NCBI GenBank assembly: GCA_019828595.1
Contig: JAHQRK010000005.1
Coordinates: 3,472,001 to 3,536,000, forward strand
Reading direction: 5' to 3'
DNA length: 64,000 nt
Source of the DNA: Aphanomyces cochlioides
Taxonomy: Eukaryota > Oomycota > Saprolegniomycetes > Saprolegniales > Verrucalvaceae
How positions within the stretch are numbered: the stretch's first letter is position 1; each line of letters opens with the position of its first letter. The notes beneath the pieces were generated by a model. That model did no database searches, was not told where the DNA came from, and saw only the letters and a list, made by a program, of their open reading frames with translations. Shown here in pieces: positions 1-10,213 of this stretch. Made by a program: the position numbers and the translations under genes.

Positions 1-825
1 ATTGATATTATGGGAGATATTCTCGAGTTGATCTCGATTAGAAGCCGCGAGGAATGTTTCGATATCATCCACGATTACTTCTCCTGGAGGAGTGATAAGT
101 ATAAAGTACACCGGTGTCCTGTCGACAGTGTGGCCACACGTTGTAGTCGACGTACTATCTCTACAATCTTATGATCTTCCAAAAGGTGTAGACATTTGAA
201 AGGTGTGAACTCGATAGCTTCTCAACTCATGGTAGCCCACTTCCCACTATTTTCCGTGCTTGGAGTGTTCAAAGACCAGCAGTACACTGTAAAATCAACG
301 AGAGAGAGCGCTCAAGGTGGCCATTCAAGCCACTTTGGCATTGCCGAGTCCAACATTTTTGACCGCAAATCAGTCGGACAGGCTAATAAAGTATGACCGA
401 CTGCCTTACCAGGTTTGAATGCAGGGATGTCAAGTACGTTCCATGTCAGAACCAAGATGGATGCATGTCTGTCTGGGTGACGTGAAATTATCGAAGCTGT
501 TGTGTGCCGCCACTGGTTCATCTGATTTCTCAAGTTGTAAACCACGTGTAGCGGCCACAACGATCTTCATTGACAAGAAAACCCTTGACGGATCGTGAGA
601 TCTGTGTGAAGCTGTGAAATTTATCAAAGTCTTCCACTGCCTCCGTTGCGCGTAGATGCGTGACGTGCTTGATATCACTTTGAAAGGCCAATGGTGAACA
701 TTTCAGCACTGATATGAGTGTTTCACACGATAGATGCCACTTCTCTCCACCACGCAAGTTGCATACGCGGTCGCGGGGTTTGCTCTATCGATTCTGATCA
801 TTCTTCAATTCACCAAGTCACCGAA
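1..825. other. No supported gene
   Basis: Only short frames in conflicting directions are open here and none shows a recognisable domain, signal peptide or splice structure. The last part is probably the promoter and 5' UTR of the acidic protein gene that starts at 826. Confidence 0.5.
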
Positions 826-1128
826 ATGTCCACCAAGCCAACCTGCAACCCACTCGTTCAGCCAAACACTTTTGTCGTGCCCACGGAGCCTCCGATGACA
901 TTGACCAAGTGCGAAATCGACTTGGAGCAAGACTTTGAAGATCACATGTTCTTCCACCGCGCAGAAGACTTGGACGATCTCATGTTCCCAAACTACCGCG
1001 AGGACACAGCCGAGAACCCATTCTATGAGGAAGTCAAGAAGGGCGAGGCGATTCTCTTCCGCCAAGACGCCTTTGACGACTTTCTCTTTTACTCTGAAGG
1101 CCATGCACTTGAAGCCCAGCAAGCTTAA
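826..1128 (+). CDS. Small acidic protein A (unknown family)
   Basis: This is a 100-residue protein of unknown function, rich in Asp, Glu and Phe. I chose the ATG at 826 (context gaaATGtcc) because its MST start matches the start of the paralogue at 1972, although the frame stays open upstream. The C-terminal half carries three related short motifs: EDHMFF, DDLMF and DDFLF, each followed by a charged stretch. The last 25 residues align closely with the protein at 1972-2223 (LFRQ..xDDFLFY...EA.QA), so the two arose by local duplication. There is no signal peptide or membrane segment. The motif spacing suggests a short linear interaction motif or an acidic activation-type region, but no function can be assigned. 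Confidence 0.7.
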   Translation: MSTKPTCNPLVQPNTFVVPTEPPMTLTKCEIDLEQDFEDHMFFHRAEDLDDLMFPNYREDTAENPFYEEVKKGEAILFRQDAFDDFLFYSEGHALEAQQA

Positions 1129-1402
1129 ACGCTCTCTCCTCCATCCACTCATTTTATTTCACTCTGCCTTTTAACACAATATAATTCACACATCTCAAGT
1201 GTCCTTCCACAAAAGTTTATCTCACAGGACGCCATCGAGCCACGAACTCTACCGCTACTGCCTTAACTCTACACGCAAATTGACAGAAAGATCGACTCTC
1301 CTCTCTTCTGAGCTGGTTTTCACTGGATTGGAATCGAAACAAGCGCAACAATCCTCGAAGTTTCTGCAATTGGGTTGGAAGTACCTAATGTAGTACACTG
1401 TA

Positions 1403-1504
1403 AGTACTTTTGCTTCAATTTACTCGTACCATTTTCAAGTTTTACTCTAATGTAAATCGATATAACTATGGAAAAGAATGAGTAATTTGAAGCAAAAAAG
1501 TACC
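1403..1504. repeat. Short inverted-repeat element between acidic paralogues
   Basis: An imperfect inverted repeat has arms at about 1403-1425 and 1480-1504 (AGTACTTTTGCTTCAATTTA against its near complement) around a ~55 bp core. It looks like a small MITE or foldback sequence. The rest of 1129-1971 contains no supported gene and probably holds the 3' UTR of protein A and the promoter of protein B. Confidence 0.4.
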
Positions 1505-1971
1505 TCACGACGTTGAATCAACTGCAGACTGCAGTCACTTCTTTGGCTCCGTTGGAAAATATCTTGTCTCTTTGAGATCCAACGCATTGCAGACACGACA
1601 CAAAGCGTCGATATCAGTGCTATCCACGCGGGAGTGGCGGTCTCTCGCTGCATTGACATCATCGTTGAGAGTCCGCCGTTCGAATCGCAGGAATTCAACG
1701 GCAAGGAGGACGAACACGATCCAGCAACAACCACAAAATCCCTACAATGTGAAGCATTTCAAGCACGTTAAGAGCTCGAAAGAGCTATCAACGGCCTCGT
1801 AGACGAAGCTGTGATCGCATCCAGTACGAATCCAAAGCAATCCGACCTGATAGCACGTCGAGAGAGTGAGACTTTTCGATCACACGCAGTTGATTGTAGT
1901 CCATCAGACGAGAAGAGTGCAATCCTTTCCGTCGTTGAAAGAGTCATTTTCCAACTTTCCTAGCTTTCAAC

Positions 1972-2223
1972 ATGTCGACCATCCAAGCTCGAATCAACAC
2001 CATCCTTGAAAAGTGCTCCTTGACGACGCCAAACGCAGCGCCTGTCAACACATTTGAATGCGACACCGATGAAGAAATCGACGACTTGATGTTTCACCGC
2101 GAGGACCGCGATCCCAACGCTGGCCACGACAAGAAGAACGAGACGCTCTTGTTCCGTCAAAACACGTTGGACGACTTTTTATTCTACCGCGGTGACCGCG
2201 CGACGGAAGCCGAGCAAGCTTAA
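1972..2223 (+). CDS. Small acidic protein B (paralogue of protein A)
   Basis: This 83-residue acidic protein starts MSTIQARINTILEK, with a short amphipathic N-terminus. It then carries two copies of the shared motif, IDDLMFHRED and LDDFLFYRGD, separated by a charged linker. The C-terminal tail LLFRQNTLDDFLFY...EAEQA parallels the paralogue 840 bp upstream on the same strand. There is no signal peptide, transmembrane segment or known domain. The N-terminal halves of the two proteins have diverged much more than the motif-bearing halves, which suggests the motif region carries the function. Function unknown. Confidence 0.7.
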   Translation: MSTIQARINTILEKCSLTTPNAAPVNTFECDTDEEIDDLMFHREDRDPNAGHDKKNETLLFRQNTLDDFLFYRGDRATEAEQA

Positions 2224-2997
2224 ACTTTATGCTTCCACGACATATTAAGACCAAAGATATAAAACTTTTCACCGAAGTGAGCATTTACTCTACAGTAGAA
2301 GGCAATGACTGCCTTCTCGTGGTGTCATTGAGGAAGGCACTGAGCTGCAGTGGCCTGTGATGTTCGCCACACTTTCCATTTAGCATTTCACCCAAGACAA
2401 AGGAGCTGTGGTCGTCAAGCTTCACACACTTACAGCCTTTTCGTCGACGCACAAAGTCCATTTCGAGTGCTAGAAGATGCTGGTCGTCGTAGCGGTCAAC
2501 AGCCACTACTGTTAATTGTCGTAGCAGGACGCTTGAGTCGATATTTAGTCAAGGAGAGCGTGGCTTCAAGAATCCTCTGCCGTTCGTCGTGATGCCTCTG
2601 CGTTGAATCAAGCCATTCGCACGAGTTGCTGATACGGACGCCAACAAATTGCTCACGCTTCATGGCAACTATCATTCCCTGCACAGAGCACACCCAGACA
2701 ATCGACATGCAGTACCGCAATGGCCCAAGGAGCTTTCGACGATGTCGTTGATCGAAATGATAAACCATAAAAAGTAATGCTCATATGTATTATGTTTGAC
2801 AAGAGTAATGCTGGTGGCATCACGATTTCCATTTCCCGTGTAGATCTATCGTCAATACATTTAAATTTTTGTATTCAATACAAGGAACACAATAGGGAAA
2901 CGGAAATCGTGCGGTTCTGTGCACCACTCAAATGTAGTAAACTCTCATTGGTTGAAATTCAGGTGCAAAGAACACGTTAGTCATTTCCAAGTTTGTC
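2224..2997. other. Intergenic, with a small inverted repeat
   Basis: No supported gene. An inverted repeat has arms at 2821-2836 (CACGATTTCCATTTCCC) and 2895-2911. It lies shortly upstream of the Crypton reading frame and might mark an element boundary, but no partner was found downstream of that Crypton. Confidence 0.4.
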
Positions 2998-5062
2998 ATG
3001 CCAGTCGAGGATTTCACGATCCAACGCGCGCGAGCCAAGCGGATCTCCGATAGCACGAGAAAAGGATACATATCGGGTCTCAGACAGATTGTAAAATGGA
3101 TAAAGGTATGTAATTTAATGTTACTGGGGCCATAAACCACGCGTAGGAAACAAATATGACTCATCTACTCACAGTGAATGATAACGGCGGCGAGATCATT
3201 GACCTCACAGTCTTTACTTACGAGCATTTCAAACAATTCATAATTCACACAAGGCAGTCAAAAGATTTGGAGCCAAATACGCTGTCAAAATATAGAAGTT
3301 CCATCAAATCACACTACAAAGACATGAGGATGCCGATTCCAGACGATTACGGCGAAGATCTCAAAGAAATCCTCTCAGGTAGAAGTCGTAATCATCAAAA
3401 ATTTATATTTATTAGGCATTAGAAAAATGCATGCTGAGAAGCTGCAAATTGGTGAAAAATTGTCAGGGGAAAGAAACCCCTTCATCATGCTCTTTACTCA
3501 AACCTTTGCGAAAAGTCCTTGCTCCTGAAAGATGGTGGCTTCACGCACCTTTTTTTAATCCTTACGTGGAATCTAATGTGTCGCTCCAAGTCAACAGAAA
3601 CAATTCATTTGAATCATATTTTGCTTGAAAATGACTCCATAGGAATATGCTTCTTCAAGACGAAAACACAACAAGATGGTAGCATATGCATCATAACTAT
3701 AGTTTATTAATTGTACTTCTTAGGTCTAAACTTGAAAGATCCCCGACATTGCTATGCAAATCCCATGTGTCCTCATACTTGTCTTTTTCTAGCCATTGGA
3801 GTCTATTTGGCATGTCATCCAGAACTTGGTGTTGGTGCGCTGTTCCCAGGATCAAACCAACGCGAAAGATTCGGCAAGTCGCTGGATAAGTTGCTTATTT
3901 CTTCTTCTAATGATTCACATATACGTCCTTCCAAGAAAGAAATTGGAACCCACTCCATTCGAAAAGGTGTAGCGACTTTTGCATGCTCAGGGCCCACAGC
4001 AGGTCCAACAATTGTAAGTGTGTGCTTGCGTTGCGGGTGGGCTTTAGGCAATGTTCTGGAGCGCTACTTTCGATATGAAAGTGCTGGAGACCAATTTTGT
4101 GGTCGTGTCGTTGCAGGCCTACCACTAGACTCACCTGAGTTTGCTGTTCTCCCTCCACAATTTACGCCATCCACCTCCGTCCAGAATGCCTTAGCTCTCA
4201 TGTTTCCCAACCTGTTTGTTCATGTATCACTTGTCCCTGTGCTTGAAATCTTGCTTGCCTCACTTGTTCACCACTCCGTTTACCTTTCTTCCAATTCGCC
4301 TAGTACACATGCCTTGCTCTCAACTCCACTGTTTCGAGATCCTCGGATGCTTGTTATTCTCCGCTCATGTCTTCTTAATGACATGGAGAAGTCTCCAATG
4401 AAGCCTTCTGGAATACCACCACACGTTCATCTTTATGGTGTAATTCAAAAAAATTTCAACTCAATTGAAGCCTTGCCTCAAATTGTACTTGATGGAATTT
4501 CCAAACTGCTTGAAGAGAAAGGCGTTATGGCTGGCAACATTACAAAGGAAGTACTTGAATCAACACTAGCACGTGCATTAAACTGTTTACACACTACAAC
4601 TAGCCTGGAATCAACGTCACTCAACAGCTCTAGCTCAAAACAACGTATGAAGCTTTCAGTTGGCGGGGTCGTTTTCATCATCTTCCTGAGTCATTCGTCT
4701 TTCCAAGTGTTGGTGTCTGTGCTGCATGGCATCTTTGGTGGTGTGGCAACGCGTCGCAACGCTGGTCTCCTCTTTGCCAAGCATCGTTTCATGATTTTTC
4801 CTGTCGCACCGTCAGAAATACTTACTATCAATGGAAATATGTCATGAAGAAAATGGTCAATCTCTTACAGGAGAGATCACACGATGTTCCACGGGCTGGC
4901 TCGGACGGCGATGTCGTACAGAGGGCCTTTGATCAAGCCATCAAACTTCTTCAACACGAAATCAAAACAACCAGAAAGAACAAACCACGTCGACTTGAGC
5001 AAATGAAAATCTCAACAATAAGTCGCCTCCTACATGAGAATGAGATGTTACGTGATGCATAA
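2998..5062 (+). pseudogene. Crypton-type tyrosine recombinase, copy 1 (decayed)
   Basis: This is a relic of a Crypton transposon, a DNA element that encodes a tyrosine recombinase. The start at 2998 opens a SAM-like N-terminal domain. Spliced pieces follow: exon 1 ends at 3105 (GT at 3106), exon 2 runs to about 3380, and further pieces follow. The conserved block TWNLMCRSKSTETIHL carries the first catalytic Arg, GTHSIRKG gives the H-x-x-R box, and RYFRYESAG holds the candidate nucleophilic Tyr. Near 4675 the frame shifts into a C-terminal WHLWWCGN block, which matches the C-terminal domain of the copy at 13.8-15.9 kb and resembles GCR1-type DNA-binding domains. There are at least two frameshifts, near 3520 and 4670, so I call it inactive. 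No terminal inverted repeats are visible, as expected for Cryptons. Confidence 0.8.
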
Positions 5063-5366
5063 CACAGAAGTTAAACCTTGTTTCTTGTCGTAATAAAGGA
5101 TTCATGCCTTTTCTTTGTTGTCTTGATATGTCCTTGTCGAAACAAGAGCGTCTTGAATTGCGTCGTGTGCGCATGGCCGAACACACAATGCAAAACCATT
5201 TCCATTTGGTCTTTTTCATCCAATCATTCAACGTCAAAATAGGTGATTCTCCCTGCATTACGATTTCCAGAGACTGCTGATCAAGCCAAGCGGCAATTCA
5301 GGCTTGGCAAAAGTATTTTTTAAATATTTTTTCATTTATATTTTTTAAAAATACTTCGAAGTACTA

Positions 5367-6098
5367 CAGGGAGCGACGTTGAATAACAGCGTGGCATAAT
5401 TAAATTTGAATTGACCAATCATAGATCTTTATTTCTGATAACAAAATTTTATTGGCTAAATTTTTCGCGGCACAATTTCCCATTCTTTTGAATTTGACAA
5501 CCGCGAAAATTGATAGCCTCGGATGAATGCTACCAAAACTCGACGTGCCAGACCTACCGTGGCTGAGAAGTTGCGCGCTGTTTCCATCGCTGAAAGCACA
5601 TCTGTTCGCGAAGCCGCAAGAATTACCGGGTGGAACGAGAGTTCCTTGCGTGAATGGATTCGTGACACTGACAAGTTGAAAAATTTCAAAGGCTCAAAGG
5701 CACGAAAGAAGAATACTGGCAACTGTGGGGCCAAGCCAATCATCCCTGACAGCTACGAACTTGCAATTTATGTCCGCGACTTAAGACGTGAAGAGAAGGC
5801 CGTGACGACCGCTCACCTTGAATGGATGCACGAATTCTCCTTCTTGAAGTTCTGCATGATTTAAATATGCTACCTTTAATACCTTGTGACCTTTGTTAAC
5901 TGTTTCGTTGTTTCAAGAATCATCTATGTGAATTTCCTCTTATCAACAAATAAATTGCTATAATCTATAATTTGTCAATGAACCAGCTGTCGTATTTTTA
6001 TTCAAGGGTTTGATTAGCTCGATATGATTGGCCATATAAGTCCAATTTCGTGGCCAATCAAAAAGCTCATACGCGCTGTTATTCAACGTCGCTCCCTG
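5367..6098 (+). mobile_element. pogo/Tc1-type deletion derivative, family I
   Basis: This is a 732 bp element with near-perfect terminal inverted repeats that start CAGGGAGCGACGTTGAATAA and extend about 27 bp. It is flanked by TA at 5365-5366 and 6099-6100, the target duplication of the Tc1/mariner/pogo superfamily. It keeps only the N-terminal DNA-binding part of a transposase (5523-5864), so it would depend on a full-length relative elsewhere. Confidence 0.85.
5523..5864 (+). pseudogene. Truncated pogo-like transposase, N-terminal HTH region
   Basis: This 113-residue frame lies inside the family I element. Residues about 10-50 form a psq/CENP-B-type helix-turn-helix (KLRAVSIAES...REAARITGWNESSLREWI), the usual N-terminal DNA-binding module of pogo transposases. 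The DDE catalytic domain is absent; the frame ends soon after the linker. It could still be expressed as a DNA-binding fragment, but I read it as the residue of an internal deletion. Confidence 0.7.
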
Positions 6099-6328
6099 TA
6101 GTACTATTAATAGCACAACCAATGTCAACATGTATTTTATTAGATTTTATTCCTTAGCTCAATCTGACATGATTTCCTCGGTGTAGGCCTCAAGTTTGAT
6201 GCATGCGCTTCACAATGGCATGCTGGCGTAGTCTCATATCATGTTTTTTCTTAAGAATACCAACGTCAATTTTGTATAGTTATTCAAGTCACTTTATGTT
6301 ATCTTATGATTAGAGGCAATTCCAAGTA

Positions 6329-6742
6329 CAGTAAAACCCCGAGTTAGTCACACCTTTCTAATTTTATATTTTATATAAATTGATACTTTATGTCCAATAA
6401 AATTTGAAAGGTGAAAGAATAAGTGGTGGCAACGCTAACTTTGAATCTCAATGCATCGCCAACGTATCAGTCTCGCCGACAAGCTCATGATCAAAGAAGA
6501 GCAATGGGCCCAAGCAGCGTGGCAAGAGGTCACTGAGTCAACAATTTCGAATTGTTGGCGCCATACAGCAATCCTCGATGAAGAACTGTATGAATTGGAT
6601 AACTCGATCAATGCAATTGAGCTTTAAATTTGCCGGGTTTAATGACATGAATGATAACATGACGTAACCTTATAGTCTTATACCTTTACAACTTTATAAC
6701 CTATACTCTGAAAATTGATGTGACTATCTCGGGGTTTTACTG
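6329..6742 (+). mobile_element. pogo-type deletion derivative, family II
   Basis: This is a 414 bp element with inverted ends CAGTAAAACCCCGAGTTAGT (one mismatch between the two ends over about 23 bp). It is flanked by TA at 6327-6328 and 6743-6744. Its terminal sequence differs from the other pogo-like elements in the window. It contains the last part of a transposase gene at 6463-6627. Confidence 0.85.
6463..6627 (+). pseudogene. C-terminal remnant of a pogo-like transposase
   Basis: The frame reads RISLADKLMIKEEQWAQAAW and then EVTESTISNCWRHT, ending at a TAA. It matches the C-terminal segment of the transposase at 10.2-11.5 kb (RWAQAAWENVSSATIQNCWK). Only this segment survives inside the 414 bp element. 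Confidence 0.65.
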
Positions 6743-7122
6743 TAGTTATCGAAAATGAACGGAGCCAATCAGAATCGTTTCCGTCGTTCTTTGAAATTCG
6801 TTTTTCATAAATCGGAAAATATCGTAATATATCCGTAAATTTTGCCTCATCGTAGTGCAGGGAGCCTGACATTTTCTGTTTGTTCAAAATTAACAGGAGT
6901 CATAAAAAAAAAGAAATCACTTTCAATTTGTATGTAATAAAATATGTTTGATATTTAAGGAAACCCAATAAGAATTCGTTGGGCTGTGAGCCTGACGATA
7001 ACATTACCCAATAGAATCTAGAGAAACTCACGATATTTGTCTGTGCTGTGTCTTATCACGAACAGTGTGAGTGTGAGCCGATAGTTTTTGGACTAGTGGC
7101 GACTTCGCTTTAGTCCAAAGCG

Positions 7123-7158
7123 TTCTTTGATTGCTTTCAAGATAAAGCAATCAAAGAA
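7123..7158. repeat. Perfect 15 bp hairpin
   Basis: TTCTTTGATTGCTTT at 7123-7137 pairs perfectly with 7144-7158 across a 6 bp loop. It lies in a ~1 kb stretch (6745-7742) with no supported gene, upstream of the Harbinger transposase, and may belong to the subterminal region of that element. Confidence 0.6.
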
Positions 7159-8614
7159 GGCTACGGGCTTCGTGTGGCGAAATAAGCCAGAGCAATTAAC
7201 TACTATGTGTGCAGATGACACCATCCAACAGCAATGGTATTGTAATTAGTGAACACGAGTGAAAACACTCACTGTTGCCTGGCACATGTTGGGCTTAAAC
7301 TAATAAATGAGTCTGTCGTTTCTTTGCGTTCTCGATTACGCGGTGCACGTGTGCCATCCACTCGATGAAATTGTGAATGCCTTCACTCCGACCATGTTGG
7401 CTCCTCACACGAACGACTACTAAGAGCCCTGGTGGTCGTTAATTAGCTTTTGCAAGTGCTAAAACATTTAAAAATACATTACATTGTCCTGCGGGCAGAC
7501 GAACATGACACTCATGCATCATTTTCATGGTCACTTCATGCTTGGACGCTGACGTGACGCATGAACGGAAAGTCAATTTTGGCCAACCGCGATATAGAAT
7601 GCATTTAATTGGACGAAAATGAAAGAGTAGTGCTCCCAACCCGACATTTTCCATTCACAAATCAAAGTATGATGGCGAGTCATGTTTTCATCGTGTTTTG
7701 ACATATTCTGTATTCCAAGTCCAGACCACCCATTTCACGGAGATGAACAACAGCAACATTGTCGTTGTTTCTGCGGTCCTTGGTGCGGCGAGGGTGGTGG
7801 CGACAAGAACAACACCAAGATCAACCCAGTATATCCTCCGTACGGACACGTGGAGCACAATTCAAGAATCGTGCATGTTCGATGGCTGGTTCATTCGAAA
7901 CCTGCGATGTACAAGACAAACGTTTTACCAAATTGTGGCTCGTGTGGAATCTCGGTGGCTGAGTGTGAACGAACGGATCCATCACAACGCAGTATTTTGG
8001 ATTTGCGATCGTGTAGCAGTGACGCTGCACTACTTGACATACAACGATGGATTTGCCTCGAGCGGTCAAGTGTTTGGCGTCAGTGCTACACGAGCGCATT
8101 GGTACGTCAACCAGGTTATGGGCGTCATTCATACCTACTTGGCAGAGACAATATCGCTGCCGAAATGTCATCAAGAGTGGATGGAGATTGCTCATGGTTT
8201 TGAAACTTTTGGTGGAATCCCAAATGTCGTTGGAGTCATAGACGGAAGTTTAATTCCTATCAAACGCTTTCAAGACTATGAGGGTTGGTATTGCCGTAAA
8301 GGCTTTCCTGCTTTCAATATCCAAGGTACTTGTTTGAGGAATACATCAACTCTATTCTAAGCCAAGCTTATTATTGTAGGTGTAGTTGATCACAAGTTAC
8401 GCTTTATGTCATATTCCATACGCTCGGGATCTCAAAACGACAAATCTCTCTTCAATCGATCTCAATTCGGTATGAACGTGCATAAGGTACCAATCGTGTA
8501 CTGTAAAACCTCTAATAAGATGGCACCCTGAAATAAAATAGCACTCCAGTTTCTAATACCTGTGTATATAAATATTTCAAACAATTAATATAATTTGAAG
8601 AAAGTGCATTGGTG

Positions 8615-9922
8615 TTAGGCATCATCCACAATCAACAGGTCATCAAATGCATCAACGATGGAATCATCGGCATCATTCGACAAGTCGACACACGTAGACG
8701 ACGTAGTATCTAGGGCAGCTCTGAACATTTGCCCAAGCGACTCATGCTTGAACAGGCCAAGCTCAGTATCATCTCCAAGGACACATCTGACAAAGCTTGT
8801 GGTAATGCTTTGGCGCGAGACTTGATTCCACGCGGTTTTCACCCATGAGCCGTATACATCACAAGTCGGAGCACGGACACGATTGCCCTGAGTATGGCTG
8901 TGCGATCCCGCGGCCTTCCAGTGGTCAATTTCTTTTACCAGACTAGTCTTCAAAGACTTGAACCACGCGTAGTCTGCTGGCTGTAAATATGGAGTCAGGC
9001 CACCAGGAATAACCACAAATAAGATGCTGTTAGCGTGCAACCATTCTTTCACTTTGTTGCTGATATGGCTCCGAGCAGAATCAAATATGAGCAATAACGG
9101 GCGCTTGTGATATCTGAATTCAAATTGAAGATACTTGATGAAGGCGTCCGAGTTCATCCATGCGTTTGCCACAGGCAAAATCACCAATCCATTGAATTCA
9201 ACAATGTCATTCGCTTCGGTTTGGCCAGGCTTGACGAGAAGGCATGGCTTTTTCTTTTCTCCATTCGCGTTTGCACAAAATACACCCGTGATGCGCATTT
9301 TCTCCAGACCAAATGAGCGAAAAGGTATGTCACGTGATCCTCGCAAGTCAATCGTGGTCTTGTTGGAATGATCGAAGAACACTGCCGACTCGTCGAGGTT
9401 GTAAATACAATCGTGAGCTACAGCATGATCACTGACAATTTTTCTCACGTTGTTGTAGAAGCTGATGGCACGTTCAATGATTTCACGGTCTTGAAGCACA
9501 GGCTTGCGGGTTGCATGGCGAAGAACAAGGTCATGTCGCTGTAGAAAGCTCTCGAGCCAATCGTTGCTGCAGGCCAAGGGTACGTCAAGCTCGTCTTTCA
9601 GCTGCATTCCCCAATCTTTGATCATCGTTCGTGTAACACGCCAGTGTAATGAACGCTCATAAATTATGCGCTCAAAGAGTATTTCATCCAGTTCACTACT
9701 CGTGAGACGGCGGCCGCCACCCGTTAACCTTGCTGCTGTTCGATCTTCTTCAAATCTTGCTCTCAATTCATCTTCTTGTTTGATCCATTTCTGAACGCTT
9801 CCCCTCAACGCGCCAAAGCGTCTCGCTGCATAAGAGATATTTGAAGTCTTTGCGAGCTCAATGGCTTTGAGCTTGATGCGCATTTCAAACTTCTTGTTTT
9901 TCTTCTTGCCTGCTCCCTTCAT
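8615..9922 (-). CDS. pogo-like (DDE_1) transposase of element 1
   Basis: Cut-and-paste DNA transposase, 435 residues from the ATG at 9922 (the frame stays open to 9976). An N-terminal psq-type HTH (about residues 15-55, LKAIELAKTSNISYAARRFG) is followed by a CENP-B-like second HTH and a DDE_1 catalytic core. The catalytic residues are the Asp in YNLDESAVFF, the Asp in LLLIFDSARSHIS and the Asp in LQPADYAW, with 35 residues between the last two. The Ser- and Asp-rich tail is typical. The frame is uninterrupted. The right terminal repeat of its element has been broken by element 2, so the copy probably cannot move, though the enzyme could act in trans. Confidence 0.85.
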   Translation of the reverse strand: MKGAGKKKNKKFEMRIKLKAIELAKTSNISYAARRFGALRGSVQKWIKQEDELRARFEEDRTAARLTGGGRRLTSSELDEILFERIIYERSLHWRVTRTMIKDWGMQLKDELDVPLACSNDWLESFLQRHDLVLRHATRKPVLQDREIIERAISFYNNVRKIVSDHAVAHDCIYNLDESAVFFDHSNKTTIDLRGSRDIPFRSFGLEKMRITGVFCANANGEKKKPCLLVKPGQTEANDIVEFNGLVILPVANAWMNSDAFIKYLQFEFRYHKRPLLLIFDSARSHISNKVKEWLHANSILFVVIPGGLTPYLQPADYAWFKSLKTSLVKEIDHWKAAGSHSHTQGNRVRAPTCDVYGSWVKTAWNQVSRQSITTSFVRCVLGDDTELGLFKHESLGQMFRAALDTTSSTCVDLSNDADDSIVDAFDDLLIVDDA

Positions 9923-10129
9923 GATGACTTCATTGTTGATGAATGAATGAATGGTCAGAGAAACAAATGTCCACAAACTGAATACTCTTTAAATTTTATA
10001 GTTTGCCTTGCTCAGGATGATAAATTTATGGGAGTAAATTAAATAGTGTGGCATCTTGAGAGTGCCATATTGACTACTATAGCATGCTACACTACAGGAG
10101 AAACCTCTCTCATTGGAACGACTAAAATT

Positions 10130-10170
10130 GATATAATACCTTTCATATGAAATATGAAAGGTATTATATC
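10130..10170. repeat. Subterminal perfect hairpin in element 2
   Basis: GATATAATACCTTTCATAT (10130-10148) pairs perfectly with 10152-10170 across a 3 bp loop. Only the left end carries it, so it is not a second terminal repeat. It could be a regulatory or folding feature of the element. Confidence 0.7.
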
Positions 10171-10213
10171 TCGACAAACATATTAAGTTTCGAAGTTCAA
10201 ATGAAAGAGTGCA

